Source: Chryseobacterium sp. JM1 (lineage in GTDB: Bacteria; Bacteroidota; Bacteroidia; Flavobacteriales; Weeksellaceae). Taken from it: a DNA stretch of 64,000 nt. The DNA is taken from contig NZ_JPRN01000017.1 of NCBI RefSeq assembly GCF_000737715.1, forward strand, positions 17,068 through 81,067. The letters run 5' to 3'. Position numbers and translations under genes: made by a program. Under the pieces are notes generated by a model that ran no database searches, was not told the DNA's origin, and saw only the letters and a list, made by a program, of their open reading frames with translations. Shown piece after piece: positions 53,176 through 62,997 of the stretch; the first letter of the stretch is position 1, and each line of letters begins with the position of its first letter.

Positions 53176-56100
53176 ATGAATTTATCCTTTAAAACTCATT
53201 TAAAAAATACTTCTATTGCCTTTAGAGCAGTATTGTCTGCAGGAGTTCTCTATTCCTGCGCAACATATAACGTAAAAAAGGGTAAAAACTTATTTGAAGT
53301 TAAAAATTCTGATATAAAATCTGAAAATGATTTTAAGGTTTTCCTGATCGGAGATGCCGGAGACTCAGATGAAACTCAGGCGCAAAACACTTTAAATTTA
53401 CTCAAAAATAAACTGGATTCCGCAGACAGCAACTCTATGCTGATCTTTCTTGGTGATAATATCTATCCCAACGGAATGCCGAAGGAATCTGATAAAGACT
53501 ACGCACTGGCTAAACAGAAACTGGAAAACCAGCTTTCCATCACCAAAAATTTCAAGGGAAAAACACTCGTTATTCCAGGAAATCATGACTGGAACAATGG
53601 TCTGGACGGCTTAAAAGCTCAGGAAGATCTGGTGAAGGCCTATTTCAATGATAAAAAAGCGTTCCTTCCCAAAAATTCCTGTGGTATCGACGATATCAAC
53701 TTATCAAAAGACATTAAACTTATCGTTATAGACACCGAATGGGCATTGGTCAACTGGGATCAGTATCCGGGTGTCAATAAAAACTGCACGATCAAAACCC
53801 GCGAAGATTTCTTCACAGAATTTAAAGATCTTGTGACCAAAAACCAGGATAAAAAAATCATTGTTGCCCTTCATCACCCGGTGATCAGCAGTGGTACACA
53901 TGCAGGATTCAATTCTGCGAAATCACATCTTTATCCTTTGAAAAGTAAGATTCCGGTTCCGGTGGTTGCGAGTGTAATTAATGTTTTGAGAAGTTCTTCA
54001 GGAGCAAGTCTTGAAGATATCAACAATCAGCACTATGCAGATCTGGCCAACCGGTTGAAAAGTATCGTTCAGGATAAAGAAAACATTATTTTCGTTTCCG
54101 GACATGATCACAACCTACAGTATCATGAAGAAAGAAACATCAGACAGATCGTAAGTGGTGCCGGTTCTAAAACAGATCCTTCCACCATCGCTGAAAAGAC
54201 TGATTTTTCTTACGGAGGCAGCGGTTTTGCCATTCTTAATATCAGAAAAGATCAAAGCACAGATGTAGAATATTTCTCTACAAAAGACAACAATCTGAAA
54301 AAGCTTACGCATATTTCGGTGATCTCAAAACCGGATGTATTCGTCAACAATTATCCAACATCATTTCCGGGAACAGTTAAATCCAGCGTTTACCCTGTAA
54401 AACTTACCCAAAAAGGAGGTGTTTACCGTTGGCTTTGGGGTGAACATTACAGAAAATATTACGGAATCCCTGTGGATGCTCCAACCGGAGATCTTGCTGC
54501 ATTGAACGGAGGATTTACCCCTTTCAGAGAAGGTGGCGGAAACCAGTCTAACAGCTTAAGACTGAAGGCTGCGGACGGACAGGAATTTGTAATGCGTGGC
54601 GTAAAAAAGAGTGCAGTCCGTTTCCTGAACAATATGGCTTTTAAAAAGAGTACTTTCGGAAATGAACTGAACAATACGTTTCCTGAAAAGTTCCTGCTTG
54701 ATTTTTATACGACCAATCATCCATTTACGCCTTTTTCAGTAGGAAACATGGCGGATAAGTTGAATATTTTCCACAGCAATCCAAGATTATATTATATTCC
54801 GAAGCAATATGCTTTAGGAGAATACAATGAAAATTACGGGGATGAAATGTATATGATTGAAGAGCGTTTTTCTTCCGATCCTAAAACATTGGCTTCATTG
54901 GATAATGCCAAAGACATTGTTTCTACAGATGACGTTCTGAAAAATTTCACCAAAAATTATAAGTATTCTGTAGACCGTGAATCCTATATCAGAGCAAGGT
55001 TATTTGATATGCTGATCGGCGACTGGGATAGACATTCAGATCAATGGAAATGGGCAGAATACCAGAATGGGGATAAAGTGATTTACAAACCTATTCCTAA
55101 AGACAGAGATCAGGCTTTCAGTAAATATGACGGTGCTGCTTTCAAAATTATTATGAATGTTCCGGCGATCCGCCACATGAAGACTTTTAAAGAAGAGATC
55201 AAAAATGTAAAGTGGATGAATATGGAACCGTACCCTATGGATCTTCTTTTCTTAAAAGGAGCTACCCAGGAAGAATGGACCGCACAGGCGAAATATATCC
55301 AGGAACATCTTACGGATGCTGATATCGACGATGCCTTCACCAATCTTCCGAAAGAAGTAAAGGATGAAACCATTGCTGACATTCAGAGAAAATTAAAAGT
55401 AAGGAAGACAAAGCTTCAGGATTATGCGGCTCAGTATTATGACGTGCTGCAGAAAAAAGTTTCTCTGGCAGGAACGGTAAATCCTGATCAGTTTGTTATT
55501 ACAAAAAACGGTCATTCCGTTACGGTAAAACAATATAAATTAGACAAGAACAAAGAAAATCCTGAATTGGTTTTTGAGAAAACCTATGACGATTCTAAAA
55601 CAAAGGAACTTTGGATCTATGGTCTTGAAGATGATGACATTTATGATGTTTCAGGAGATGGAAGACCTAAGATGAATATCAGGCTTGTTGGCGGCTATAA
55701 TCACGATGTGTACAATATCGCTGACGGAAAAAGCGTGAAAATTTATGATTTTAAATCCCAGAAAAATACCTATAACGGTTCCGGGACGAAAAATATTTCT
55801 GATGATTATGATATCAACACGTACAACTACAAGCATCCGAAATACAATTTCTTTGCCGGGTATCCGAATTTAGATTACAACCCGGATGATGGGGTGATCA
55901 TAGGGGTTCTGGCTAATTATACCGTGAATAATTTCATCCGCGACCCTTATACACAAAAACATAGTCTGAGAGCTAATTTCTATACGGCAACCGGCGGATT
56001 TAACGTTGCCTATAAAGGGATCTTCAAAAAGGCCATATCGGGCTGGGATTTCAATCTGGATGCAGCGTATACGACACCAAGATTTTCCGAAAACTTCTTC

Positions 56101-56889
56101 GGGCTGTCTAACGAAAGTAAATACGACAAAGAAAATACGGAAAGGGAATACAACAGAGCGAGAATCTCTAAGTTTAATTTCGCTCCGTCTATCTCTAAAA
56201 AAAGCTGGATGAACCTTCAGCATCAGTTCCAGCTGACGTTTGAGGATAATAAGGTTCAGCAGAAAGGAAACCGTTTTGTAGACCAGTCTCCGGACGTAAG
56301 ACCTGAGGTTTTCAAAAGCCAGCAGTTTGCAGGAGCCAACTATACATTCAGTTTCAAAAATTTAGATAATACAGCCTTCCCTACTTTAGGATTGGAATTA
56401 TTAATGAATGCAGACTGGAGAACAAATCTTGCCCATACGGAGAAGAATTTCTTCACTCTGAACGGAACATTGACGCTTGATCACAGACTTGACAAGAGAG
56501 GAAACTTTGTTTTTGCCAACTCCAGTAATGCGATGTGGATCAGCAATAACAATTTTGAATTCTACCAGGCGGCAAGCATCGGTGGAAACAATGGAATGAG
56601 AGCTTTCAGAAATGACAGGTTCTCAGGAAAATCCTATTTCACCAACAACTCTGAGATCCGTTGGGATTTCGGAAGGGTAAGAAACAATATTATTCCTGCC
56701 AATATGGGCGTTCTTATCGGCTATGATATTGGCCGTGTATGGAATGACAATGAAGATTCTACGAAGTGGCATCAGTCTGTAGGAGCAGGTTTCTGGATGA
56801 GCGTTGTAGATATGTTTTCTGCGAGATTGAATTATTTTCACGGCTCGGATGGAGGCAGAATTTCTGCAGGGGTAGGCATGACTTTTTAG
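53176..56889 (+). CDS. Giant lipoprotein: metallophosphoesterase fused to outer-membrane barrel
   Basis: A 1237-residue protein with a lipobox ending at Cys28 (VLYSC). A calcineurin-like phosphoesterase spans about 53-390: GDAGD (Asp60), GDNIYPNG (Asp94), GNHDW (136-140), HHPVISSGTHAG and GHDHNLQYH. A central region of about 400-760 contains RLFDMLIGDWDRHSDQWKW (610-628), reminiscent of HipA/FAM20-type kinase motifs. The last 320 residues are a BamA/surface-antigen-like barrel starting near DGVIIGVLANYTVN and ending SAGVGMTF. The enzyme part would sit on the outer membrane. It is divergent from the HD-PycTM gene, 26 bp apart. Confidence 0.85.
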   Translation: MNLSFKTHLKNTSIAFRAVLSAGVLYSCATYNVKKGKNLFEVKNSDIKSENDFKVFLIGDAGDSDETQAQNTLNLLKNKLDSADSNSMLIFLGDNIYPNGMPKESDKDYALAKQKLENQLSITKNFKGKTLVIPGNHDWNNGLDGLKAQEDLVKAYFNDKKAFLPKNSCGIDDINLSKDIKLIVIDTEWALVNWDQYPGVNKNCTIKTREDFFTEFKDLVTKNQDKKIIVALHHPVISSGTHAGFNSAKSHLYPLKSKIPVPVVASVINVLRSSSGASLEDINNQHYADLANRLKSIVQDKENIIFVSGHDHNLQYHEERNIRQIVSGAGSKTDPSTIAEKTDFSYGGSGFAILNIRKDQSTDVEYFSTKDNNLKKLTHISVISKPDVFVNNYPTSFPGTVKSSVYPVKLTQKGGVYRWLWGEHYRKYYGIPVDAPTGDLAALNGGFTPFREGGGNQSNSLRLKAADGQEFVMRGVKKSAVRFLNNMAFKKSTFGNELNNTFPEKFLLDFYTTNHPFTPFSVGNMADKLNIFHSNPRLYYIPKQYALGEYNENYGDEMYMIEERFSSDPKTLASLDNAKDIVSTDDVLKNFTKNYKYSVDRESYIRARLFDMLIGDWDRHSDQWKWAEYQNGDKVIYKPIPKDRDQAFSKYDGAAFKIIMNVPAIRHMKTFKEEIKNVKWMNMEPYPMDLLFLKGATQEEWTAQAKYIQEHLTDADIDDAFTNLPKEVKDETIADIQRKLKVRKTKLQDYAAQYYDVLQKKVSLAGTVNPDQFVITKNGHSVTVKQYKLDKNKENPELVFEKTYDDSKTKELWIYGLEDDDIYDVSGDGRPKMNIRLVGGYNHDVYNIADGKSVKIYDFKSQKNTYNGSGTKNISDDYDINTYNYKHPKYNFFAGYPNLDYNPDDGVIIGVLANYTVNNFIRDPYTQKHSLRANFYTATGGFNVAYKGIFKKAISGWDFNLDAAYTTPRFSENFFGLSNESKYDKENTEREYNRARISKFNFAPSISKKSWMNLQHQFQLTFEDNKVQQKGNRFVDQSPDVRPEVFKSQQFAGANYTFSFKNLDNTAFPTLGLELLMNADWRTNLAHTEKNFFTLNGTLTLDHRLDKRGNFVFANSSNAMWISNNNFEFYQAASIGGNNGMRAFRNDRFSGKSYFTNNSEIRWDFGRVRNNIIPANMGVLIGYDIGRVWNDNEDSTKWHQSVGAGFWMSVVDMFSARLNYFHGSDGGRISAGVGMTF

Positions 56890-57131
56890 GTTGGTCCGGT
56901 TTCCATTTTTCACTCCAAATTCTGCGTTTCAGAACCCAGAATGATGTATTTTATGAATTAACTCTAATTTTATTTAAATTTAAAATCCTCCCATTTTCAT
57001 TTGTAAATCATTACAAATAAAGCAAATACGATCAAAAAAGCCAATTCATATCATCCATGGCTTTAAACCATTACACCCATAGCCCAATATGTTTGTGCAT
57101 CTTTTAAAAATTCAATGTTTTAAAAAGAATC

Positions 57132-57139
57132 TATATTTG
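57132..57139 (+). promoter_or_regulatory. Candidate -7 box of the exported C1q-like gene
   Basis: TATATTTG fully matches TAnnTTTG, 33 nt before the ATG. No -33 element at the right distance. Confidence 0.45.
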
Positions 57140-57172
57140 TTTTAAATTATTTCAACAAAAACAAACTATTGG

Positions 57173-57892
57173 ATGAAAAAAACGCTATTATACATGGCAT
57201 TACTTGTCATGTCCTTAAACGCACACGCACAAGTGGGTATAGAAACCCCAACACCACAAAGTACTTTACACGTCAACGGAAGCCTTCAGGTAGTCAAAGA
57301 CTTTAATGTAGGCGGAAATGCAAAAACAAGAGGAAACTCTGGAAACCGCGGTGAAGTTTTAATGTCAACCGGAGCTGGATCTGCACCCACCTGGGGCACT
57401 ATTGAATCTCAGAACTTTTTAAAAGTAGTATTTGTCGGGAATAAGACGGATACCAACCCAAGCACCGGAAGTTATACGGGAACGGGAAGTAACCCTGTAA
57501 GCACGCATGACAGCTATGCCAAAAGCTATGTTTATAATGTGAGCAATAAAGTGGATAATACTTATCTGAAGTATAACTCTACGACAGGATTATTTACAGT
57601 GGTAAAGCCCGGGTTTTACAACATCGTTCCATATATTACGTATGATCTGAGCTTAAACGGAAACGGATACACCGCAGGAACGGCAAAATCGTCTATCCAG
57701 AAGGTTTCTCCGGCAACGGAAACACTGGCGTCCATCTCTACAGGACACGGCGAGCGTACCCTTGCTGTGAATCACAACCTGTCGTCTATTACGTATTTTA
57801 ATAAGGATGATACCTTCAGAGTACGTTGTGTATATACCCAAAGTTTCAGATTATCTGCTGGGAATATTCACATTTCTTATCTTACTCCATAA
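57173..57892 (+). CDS. Exported protein with C1q/TNF-like C-terminal region
   Basis: A 239-residue protein with a signal peptide (MKKTLLYMALLVMSLNAHAQ), then VGIETPTPQSTLHVNGSLQV, the usual start of Bacteroidota surface-fibre proteins, a Gly/Asn-rich segment, and a C-terminal beta-rich part (GLFTVVKPGFYNIVPYITYD, FRVRCVYTQSF) like C1q folds. No T9SS tail is seen. Its surface role is unknown. It converges on the SdiA-regulated-like lipoprotein gene. Confidence 0.75.
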   Translation: MKKTLLYMALLVMSLNAHAQVGIETPTPQSTLHVNGSLQVVKDFNVGGNAKTRGNSGNRGEVLMSTGAGSAPTWGTIESQNFLKVVFVGNKTDTNPSTGSYTGTGSNPVSTHDSYAKSYVYNVSNKVDNTYLKYNSTTGLFTVVKPGFYNIVPYITYDLSLNGNGYTAGTAKSSIQKVSPATETLASISTGHGERTLAVNHNLSSITYFNKDDTFRVRCVYTQSFRLSAGNIHISYLTP

Positions 57893-57920
57893 GATATTTT
57901 TGGGTTTAACCCTTTTGCCG

Positions 57921-58805
57921 TTATTTGGCTTGAGGGTTAAATTCAAATCTATACACATTTCCACCGGTATCTTTATCTCTTTCATCCGCAATCAGAAGAG
58001 TTTTATCATCAAGGAAAAGAATTGCTTCTTTTTGGGAATTGTGATTTAAAGATATTTTTTCAATTTTGGAAGTATTGAAATTGTCTGCTGTAAATCCTGA
58101 AAGAACATGGATATTTTTATGGGTAAGCAGAATGATTTTATCCTGAGTACTGTTCAAAGCAGCAGAAGTAATGGCGGCGTCGCTGTACTTTCCGTCAAGC
58201 TTTAATTTCCCTATTAATTTAGCTTCAAAATCCCCTTCTTTATTAGGAACCTGGAATACCAGAAAAGTTCCGTCAAAACCTTTGCTTCTGTTCTTGGTGA
58301 AAAGATAGAAGTTTCCGTTCATTTCTACGAAAGCTTCGCAGTCATACAACAGGTTTGATTTCTTGGGAGGAAATTCAGTCTGTCCTTCATAATGAAATTT
58401 TGTGGTCTGAACGGTCTTGGATACTTTTTGGGTCGCATCTTTTAAATCCAGTTTTAAAATAGCCAGATTCTGTCTGTCGTTCTCATTATTTCCAAAATCG
58501 CCAAGGTAAATATTTCCCTGAGCGTCTTTTGTAATATCTTCCCAGTCGTTGTTTTCAGCATTTTCTACCAGAACATCCGTTACAAGTTTGCCCTGTTTGT
58601 CCAAACCATAGACTACATTTTTATTTCCTTGGTCTTCTATAGCCCAAATGGTATTTTTATCCTGGGACAGAACCATCCCTGACACTTCTTTCAGTTTTTT
58701 CGGTAAAGTAAATTCCACTGTTAATTCATAAGTTTTAGGGGTATCCTGAGCTTTCGGATTACAGCTCCACAGTAAAAAAGCGGATAGGGTAAGAATACGC
58801 AACAT
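57921..58805 (-). CDS. Lipoprotein with beta-propeller of SdiA-regulated type
   Basis: A 294-residue lipoprotein (lipobox LLWSC15). The mature part has blade-like repeats: LKEVSGMVLSQDKNTIWAIE, DWEDITKDAQGNIYLGDFGN, and AILFLDDKTLLIADERD. The SGM...W/EDI pattern recalls SdiA-regulated/esterase-like propellers, though I am not certain. It is the third gene of a tight minus-strand operon, 2 nt after the FUSC gene. Confidence 0.7.
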   Translation of the reverse strand: MLRILTLSAFLLWSCNPKAQDTPKTYELTVEFTLPKKLKEVSGMVLSQDKNTIWAIEDQGNKNVVYGLDKQGKLVTDVLVENAENNDWEDITKDAQGNIYLGDFGNNENDRQNLAILKLDLKDATQKVSKTVQTTKFHYEGQTEFPPKKSNLLYDCEAFVEMNGNFYLFTKNRSKGFDGTFLVFQVPNKEGDFEAKLIGKLKLDGKYSDAAITSAALNSTQDKIILLTHKNIHVLSGFTADNFNTSKIEKISLNHNSQKEAILFLDDKTLLIADERDKDTGGNVYRFEFNPQAK

Positions 58806-58807
58806 AG

Positions 58808-59890
58808 CTATTTTTTTAATTTTTTAAACTGAAAATACGAGTACCGTATATTTTTCTCTAAGTTATTAATAATCTGCTGATGGTGAAGAAAAAAACCAGC
58901 AGCCAGCCCGATTAAACTTCCGATAATGGTATCCAGAAGTCTCGCATGCATCAGATTTTCTACATGATGATGAACAAGGCTACCTGTTTCCGTCAGAAGG
59001 ATCGTTAATGGGGTTATAAATATCACGGCAAAACCGTAGTTTCTTACAATAAGCAATTCGATAATAAACTGCAGGATCGTAATAATGATAATCATTTCTA
59101 TTTTTGCGGGATCAAACAGCAGGATGAGCCATGCAAAACCTATTCCAATAAAGGTTCCCAAAATCCTGTGCGTATTCCTTTGACGGACATGTTCAAAATT
59201 CCGGCCCTGAATAATAGCTACTGCAGCAATAGAGATCCAATACGTATTTTCAAATTTCAGAAGATGCCCCACCATCAGCGTTAGCATCATAAAGAAGCCG
59301 ATAATGCTGCTTTCTACAAATTTAGTATATCTCCTTTTATTAAATTTTCGTCTTCTCGGTATTGATAAGATATCCCCTTTTTCGATAAAAACAGAGTACA
59401 GAAATGCCAACGTGCAGGATAAGATCGCTCCCATGGCTACAAGCCCAACCCGTGTAGGAATCATTTCAAGATCAAACTGATAGGTGCTTGCCATGGCCGC
59501 CAGCATAATAAAGAAAAAATTTCCGGGTGGAGGAACTTTAAAATATGACGTAATAAAATGGGCAAGAAAAGATACAATTCCTAATGACAGACCTGCCGCA
59601 TAAGCATTAAAGCTGAAAAACAGACTGATGGAAAAGGAGAAAACCATCCCGAATGCACAGACCGCCAGATGCACCATCCGCTGAGTGATAGGCGCCGAAG
59701 TGAAATACAAAATCGTCAGAGCTCCCAAACTGGACAAGCTTCCATAATTGGGTTTTCCTAAAAAATATCCAATGAACAGGCAACTTCCAATGCAAAGCGC
59801 TGCAAGGAACGGAAAATGCCATTTCCTTTCTGTTTTTTTGAATTCCAGCAAATACTGAAACCGGTGGTGTACGGCGCGCTGTACCTTCAT
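58808..59890 (-). CDS. FUSC-family membrane protein
   Basis: A 360-residue membrane protein made of two repeats of about five to six helices each, at 25-165 and 195-345. The second repeat has ENTYWISIAAVAIIQGRNFE and RQRNTHRILGTFIGIGFAWL, the signature of FUSC/aromatic acid exporter proteins. The substrate is unknown; no membrane-fusion protein is adjacent. It lies 1 nt after mazG. Confidence 0.88.
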   Translation of the reverse strand: MKVQRAVHHRFQYLLEFKKTERKWHFPFLAALCIGSCLFIGYFLGKPNYGSLSSLGALTILYFTSAPITQRMVHLAVCAFGMVFSFSISLFFSFNAYAAGLSLGIVSFLAHFITSYFKVPPPGNFFFIMLAAMASTYQFDLEMIPTRVGLVAMGAILSCTLAFLYSVFIEKGDILSIPRRRKFNKRRYTKFVESSIIGFFMMLTLMVGHLLKFENTYWISIAAVAIIQGRNFEHVRQRNTHRILGTFIGIGFAWLILLFDPAKIEMIIIITILQFIIELLIVRNYGFAVIFITPLTILLTETGSLVHHHVENLMHARLLDTIIGSLIGLAAGFFLHHQQIINNLEKNIRYSYFQFKKLKK

Positions 59891-59891
59891 A

Positions 59892-60659
59892 TTATGGCAT
59901 CAGTTTCGCTTTCTCCCACAACACATCCATTTCTTCCAGAGAGAGATCCGCAAGCTTCAAATCTGATTCTTCTGCGAGCACTTCCATTTTCTGGAATCTT
60001 GAGATGAATTTTAAATTGGTTCTTTCCAGTGCAGAATCCGGGTTCAGTCCAGATATTCTGGCATAGTTGATGAGAGAGAAAAACACATCTCCCAGTTCCA
60101 GTTCTTTTTTATCCGGATCCGTTTCTTCATGGAATTCCTGAATCTCTTCATCTACTTTCTTCCACGCATCTTCTGCATCGTGAAATTCAAACCCGATTCC
60201 TTTTACTTTATCCTGAATTCTGTAGGCTTTTACCAAACTTGGAAGGCTCTTGGGAACACCGCCTAAAATAGATTTATTTCCTTCCTTAAGTTTCAGTTTT
60301 TCCCAGTTCTGCTTCACTTCTTCTTCGTCTTTCACTTCTGTATCACCGTAAATATGAGGATGGCGGAAGATCAGTTTTTCATTTAAAGAATTGATGACAT
60401 CTGCAATATCGAAACTTTCTTTCTCCGATCCTATTTTAGAATAAAAAACAAGGTGCAGCAAAACATCGCCTAACTCTTTTTTGATTTCCTGTAAATCTTC
60501 CTGCAAGATAGCATCCGAAAGTTCATAGGTTTCTTCCAATGTCAAATGACGAAGAGACTGTAACGTCTGCTTCTGATCCCACGGACATTTTTCACGCAAA
60601 TCATCCATGATGTCTAATAATCTTCCGAAAGCTTCTAGTTTTTCCTGTCTGGTATTCAT
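59892..60659 (-). CDS. mazG: Nucleoside triphosphate pyrophosphohydrolase
   Basis: A 255-residue MazG that hydrolyses (d)NTPs to monophosphates. CPWDQKQTLQSLRHLTLEETYE holds the EExxE metal site and ELGDVLLHLVFYSKIG the second; a second MazG repeat covers the C-terminal half (ELGDVFFSLINYARISG). Start ATG 60659 (MNTRQEKLEAFGRLLDIMDD) is preferred over an upstream in-frame TTG at 60674. First gene of the mazG-FUSC-lipoprotein operon. Confidence 0.95.
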   Translation of the reverse strand: MNTRQEKLEAFGRLLDIMDDLREKCPWDQKQTLQSLRHLTLEETYELSDAILQEDLQEIKKELGDVLLHLVFYSKIGSEKESFDIADVINSLNEKLIFRHPHIYGDTEVKDEEEVKQNWEKLKLKEGNKSILGGVPKSLPSLVKAYRIQDKVKGIGFEFHDAEDAWKKVDEEIQEFHEETDPDKKELELGDVFFSLINYARISGLNPDSALERTNLKFISRFQKMEVLAEESDLKLADLSLEEMDVLWEKAKLMP

Positions 60660-60723
60660 AAATCGAGAATTCAAAGTGATGCAAATTTAGGGTAAATCTT
60701 TAATTAAGCCGTTTTAAATTGGC

Positions 60724-60762
60724 GATAAAAAAATCTCTGTCAGAAATTTCTGACAGAGATTT
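60724..60762 (-). terminator. Terminator of the DUF5606 gene
   Basis: A perfect 32-bp palindrome (60731-60746 with 60747-60762) formed around CTGTCAGAAATTTCTGACAG. A minus-strand T run follows at 60724-60730. It separates the ruvX-def-DUF5606 unit from mazG. Confidence 0.9.
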
Positions 60763-60783
60763 ATATTTTAAATTCAGGATAGA

Positions 60784-61341
60784 TTATCCTTTTTTAGTAT
60801 GCGTACTTTTTGGAGCTGCTTTTGCTGCAGAAGTAGCTTTTACTTTTGGAGCGGCAGGCTTTTCAGTTTTTGGAGCGGCTTTTTTAGGAGCATCTTTGTC
60901 AAGACTTACTTCTTCCTGTACACCGTCCAATGTTTCAGGTTCTGCTTTTACGAAGCTTTCTGGTGTAATGTATCCTGCTTTCTGAAGAAGGTTGTACCAC
61001 TGAGCCAGTTTCTTGATATCTGAAGCATATACTCTTTCTGTATCATAGTTAGGAAGAGAAGCCGTCATAAAATCTTTAAGCGCTTCGTCAGAAGATTTGT
61101 GAGAAATAGTTTCTTTATACTCGTAATTTTTAGCAATATTTTCAAAAACTTCGAACAAAGGAACTTCTTTATCAAATGTAAACATGGCAATATTATCCAA
61201 TAAACTCACTTGGCTTGAGTTTCCAATGCTTACTTTTTTCTTGGTAGTAACATCTTCAATGATAAAACCGTTTCTTAATTGAGAAACTAATTTGAAAAGT
61301 CCTGGCTTTCCAGAAATTGAAATTATTTTTTCTAACAGCAT
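60784..61341 (-). CDS. DUF5606 domain protein with Lys/Ala/Pro-rich tail
   Basis: A 185-residue protein. The N-terminal domain opens LEKIISISGKPGLFKLVSQL and reads through SQVSLLDNIAMFTFDKEVPL, as in the Bacteroidota DUF5606 family. The last 50 residues are a Lys-Ala-Pro low-complexity tail. Function is unknown. ATG 61341 is preferred; the frame is open to GTG 61374. Downstream of def with a 78-bp gap. Confidence 0.9.
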   Translation of the reverse strand: MLLEKIISISGKPGLFKLVSQLRNGFIIEDVTTKKKVSIGNSSQVSLLDNIAMFTFDKEVPLFEVFENIAKNYEYKETISHKSSDEALKDFMTASLPNYDTERVYASDIKKLAQWYNLLQKAGYITPESFVKAEPETLDGVQEEVSLDKDAPKKAAPKTEKPAAPKVKATSAAKAAPKSTHTKKG

Positions 61342-61419
61342 ATTATTATTTTTTGTAAATTCTGCAATAGGCACGGGGCTTTTTGCTTTTTATTATTTTG
61401 TTTTTAATCCTTGTCTAAA

Positions 61420-61992
61420 TTACTTTGGAAATCTCATTTTGTAACTGATGCTTACTTCACCCTGTGAGATTTTCGTCAGTTTACCTTTTACGAGTTTTTT
61501 CTTCAATACGCTCAAATGGTCGGTAAACAGTACGCCTTCAATATGATCATATTCATGCTGAATTACGCGGGCTCTAATATCGGAAAAAGTTTCTGTATGT
61601 TTCACAAAATTTTCGTCATAATATTCAATAACGATTGTTCCTTTTCTCTTCACATCTTCTCTTACATCCGGAATAGAAAGACATCCTTCATTGAATTTCC
61701 ATTCTTCACCGGACTCTTCAAGAATCGTAGCATTAATGAAAACCTTCTTAAAATCAGCCAGTTCGTCTTTGATATCCTCATAATCTTCGTCATCCGCAAG
61801 AGGTGTCACGTCGATCACGAACAGGCGCAAGTCCAATCCGATCTGCGGTGCAGCAAGGCCTATGCCGTTGGCACTGTACATCGTTTCAAACATATTATCT
61901 ATAAGTTCCTGTAAACCGGGATAATCTTTGTCTATATCTTTCCCTACTTTTCTCAAAACAGGATCCCCAAAAGCTCTTATCGGTAAAATCAT
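61420..61992 (-). CDS. def: Peptide deformylase
   Basis: A 190-residue metal enzyme removing the N-formyl group of new proteins. The three motifs are present: GIGLAAPQIG (43-52), EGCLSIPD and QHEYDHIEG. Its start overlaps the ruvX stop by 4 nt, indicating coupling. Confidence 0.97.
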   Translation of the reverse strand: MILPIRAFGDPVLRKVGKDIDKDYPGLQELIDNMFETMYSANGIGLAAPQIGLDLRLFVIDVTPLADDEDYEDIKDELADFKKVFINATILEESGEEWKFNEGCLSIPDVREDVKRKGTIVIEYYDENFVKHTETFSDIRARVIQHEYDHIEGVLFTDHLSVLKKKLVKGKLTKISQGEVSISYKMRFPK

Positions 61993-62405
61993 CTTATTCT
62001 TTGTTCTAAAAAATTCTGCAGTATGATAGTTGCACTTACTTTATCTATTAACCCCTTTTCCTGTCTCTTTTTCTTGCTTTTTCCACTTTGGGAAATAAAA
62101 AAAGAAGCCATTTTAGAGGTAAATCTTTCATCTAAACGGTGGACGGTGATATCCGGAAATTCTTTCTGAAATGCTTCAATGAATTTTAAAATATCCGTCT
62201 CCACTTCGGAAACATTTCCTTTCAAGTCTGTAGGAAGGCCTACTACCACGTCATCCACTTTGTTTTCCGTGAAATACTTTTTCAGAAATTCCATCAAAAA
62301 CCGTGTCTCAACGGTATCCAGGCCGCTGGCAATAATCTGCATATCATCTGTTGCAGCGATGCCGCAGCGTGCCTTTCCGTAGTCTATCGCAAGGATCTGT
62401 CCCAT
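61989..62405 (-). CDS. ruvX: Putative Holliday junction resolvase / pre-16S rRNA nuclease
   Basis: A 138-residue YqgF/RuvX protein with an RNase H-like fold: ILAIDYGKARCGIA, VVGLPTDLKGNVSE and VHRLDERFTSKMA with the catalytic acids. First gene of the unit; divergent from the SixA-like gene. Confidence 0.95.
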   Translation of the reverse strand: MGQILAIDYGKARCGIAATDDMQIIASGLDTVETRFLMEFLKKYFTENKVDDVVVGLPTDLKGNVSEVETDILKFIEAFQKEFPDITVHRLDERFTSKMASFFISQSGKSKKKRQEKGLIDKVSATIILQNFLEQRIR

Positions 62406-62520
62406 AAGTGTGCAAATTTAGTAAAATTTAATGATTTTATTCATAACGCAGTTTTTTTATAAAAATCATGTTTTATTCCATTATTTTTTTTATAATTTTA
62501 ATCTTCCAAAAAACGAAAAT

Positions 62521-62997
62521 ATGAAGAAACTCATCCTCGTAAGACATGCGAAAAGCGACTGGCCGGAAGAAACGGAGGACTTCGACAGACCTTTGGCAGA
62601 CAAGGGATTGAAAGATGCGATGAACATGTCCAGATTCATGAAAAGCAATAATATTTCTATTGATCATTTTGTTTCAAGCCCGGCGGTGCGCGCACTGAAT
62701 ACGTGCAAGATCTTTAATCAAACCTACCAGCTTAAAGTGGCTACGGAAGATAAACTTTATAATCCATCGGAAAGAAATTTTGAATCTGTAATCTACGACC
62801 TGGATGACAGCGTAGGCTCTGTGGCTCTTTTCTCCCACAACAACGGAATATCCAATTTTGCGAATTCCATCTCTGAAGATATTTTTCATTTCCCGACCTG
62901 CGGAGTAGCCGGTTTTGAAATAGACTGCAATTCGTGGTCTGAATTTGACGGTGCCAAAAAGAGACTCCTTTTCTTTTATGAACCAGGGAAAATATAA
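62521..62997 (+). CDS. SixA-like histidine phosphatase
   Basis: A 158-residue histidine phosphatase with the RHAK motif (LILVRHAKSDW, His9) and the second His in ALFSHNNGISNF. E. coli SixA dephosphorylates phospho-His proteins, but the substrate here is unknown. The frame runs upstream to 62431 in AT-rich DNA without family similarity; ATG 62521 is clear. Its 3' end overlaps the next gene by 20 nt. Confidence 0.93.
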   Translation: MKKLILVRHAKSDWPEETEDFDRPLADKGLKDAMNMSRFMKSNNISIDHFVSSPAVRALNTCKIFNQTYQLKVATEDKLYNPSERNFESVIYDLDDSVGSVALFSHNNGISNFANSISEDIFHFPTCGVAGFEIDCNSWSEFDGAKKRLLFFYEPGKI

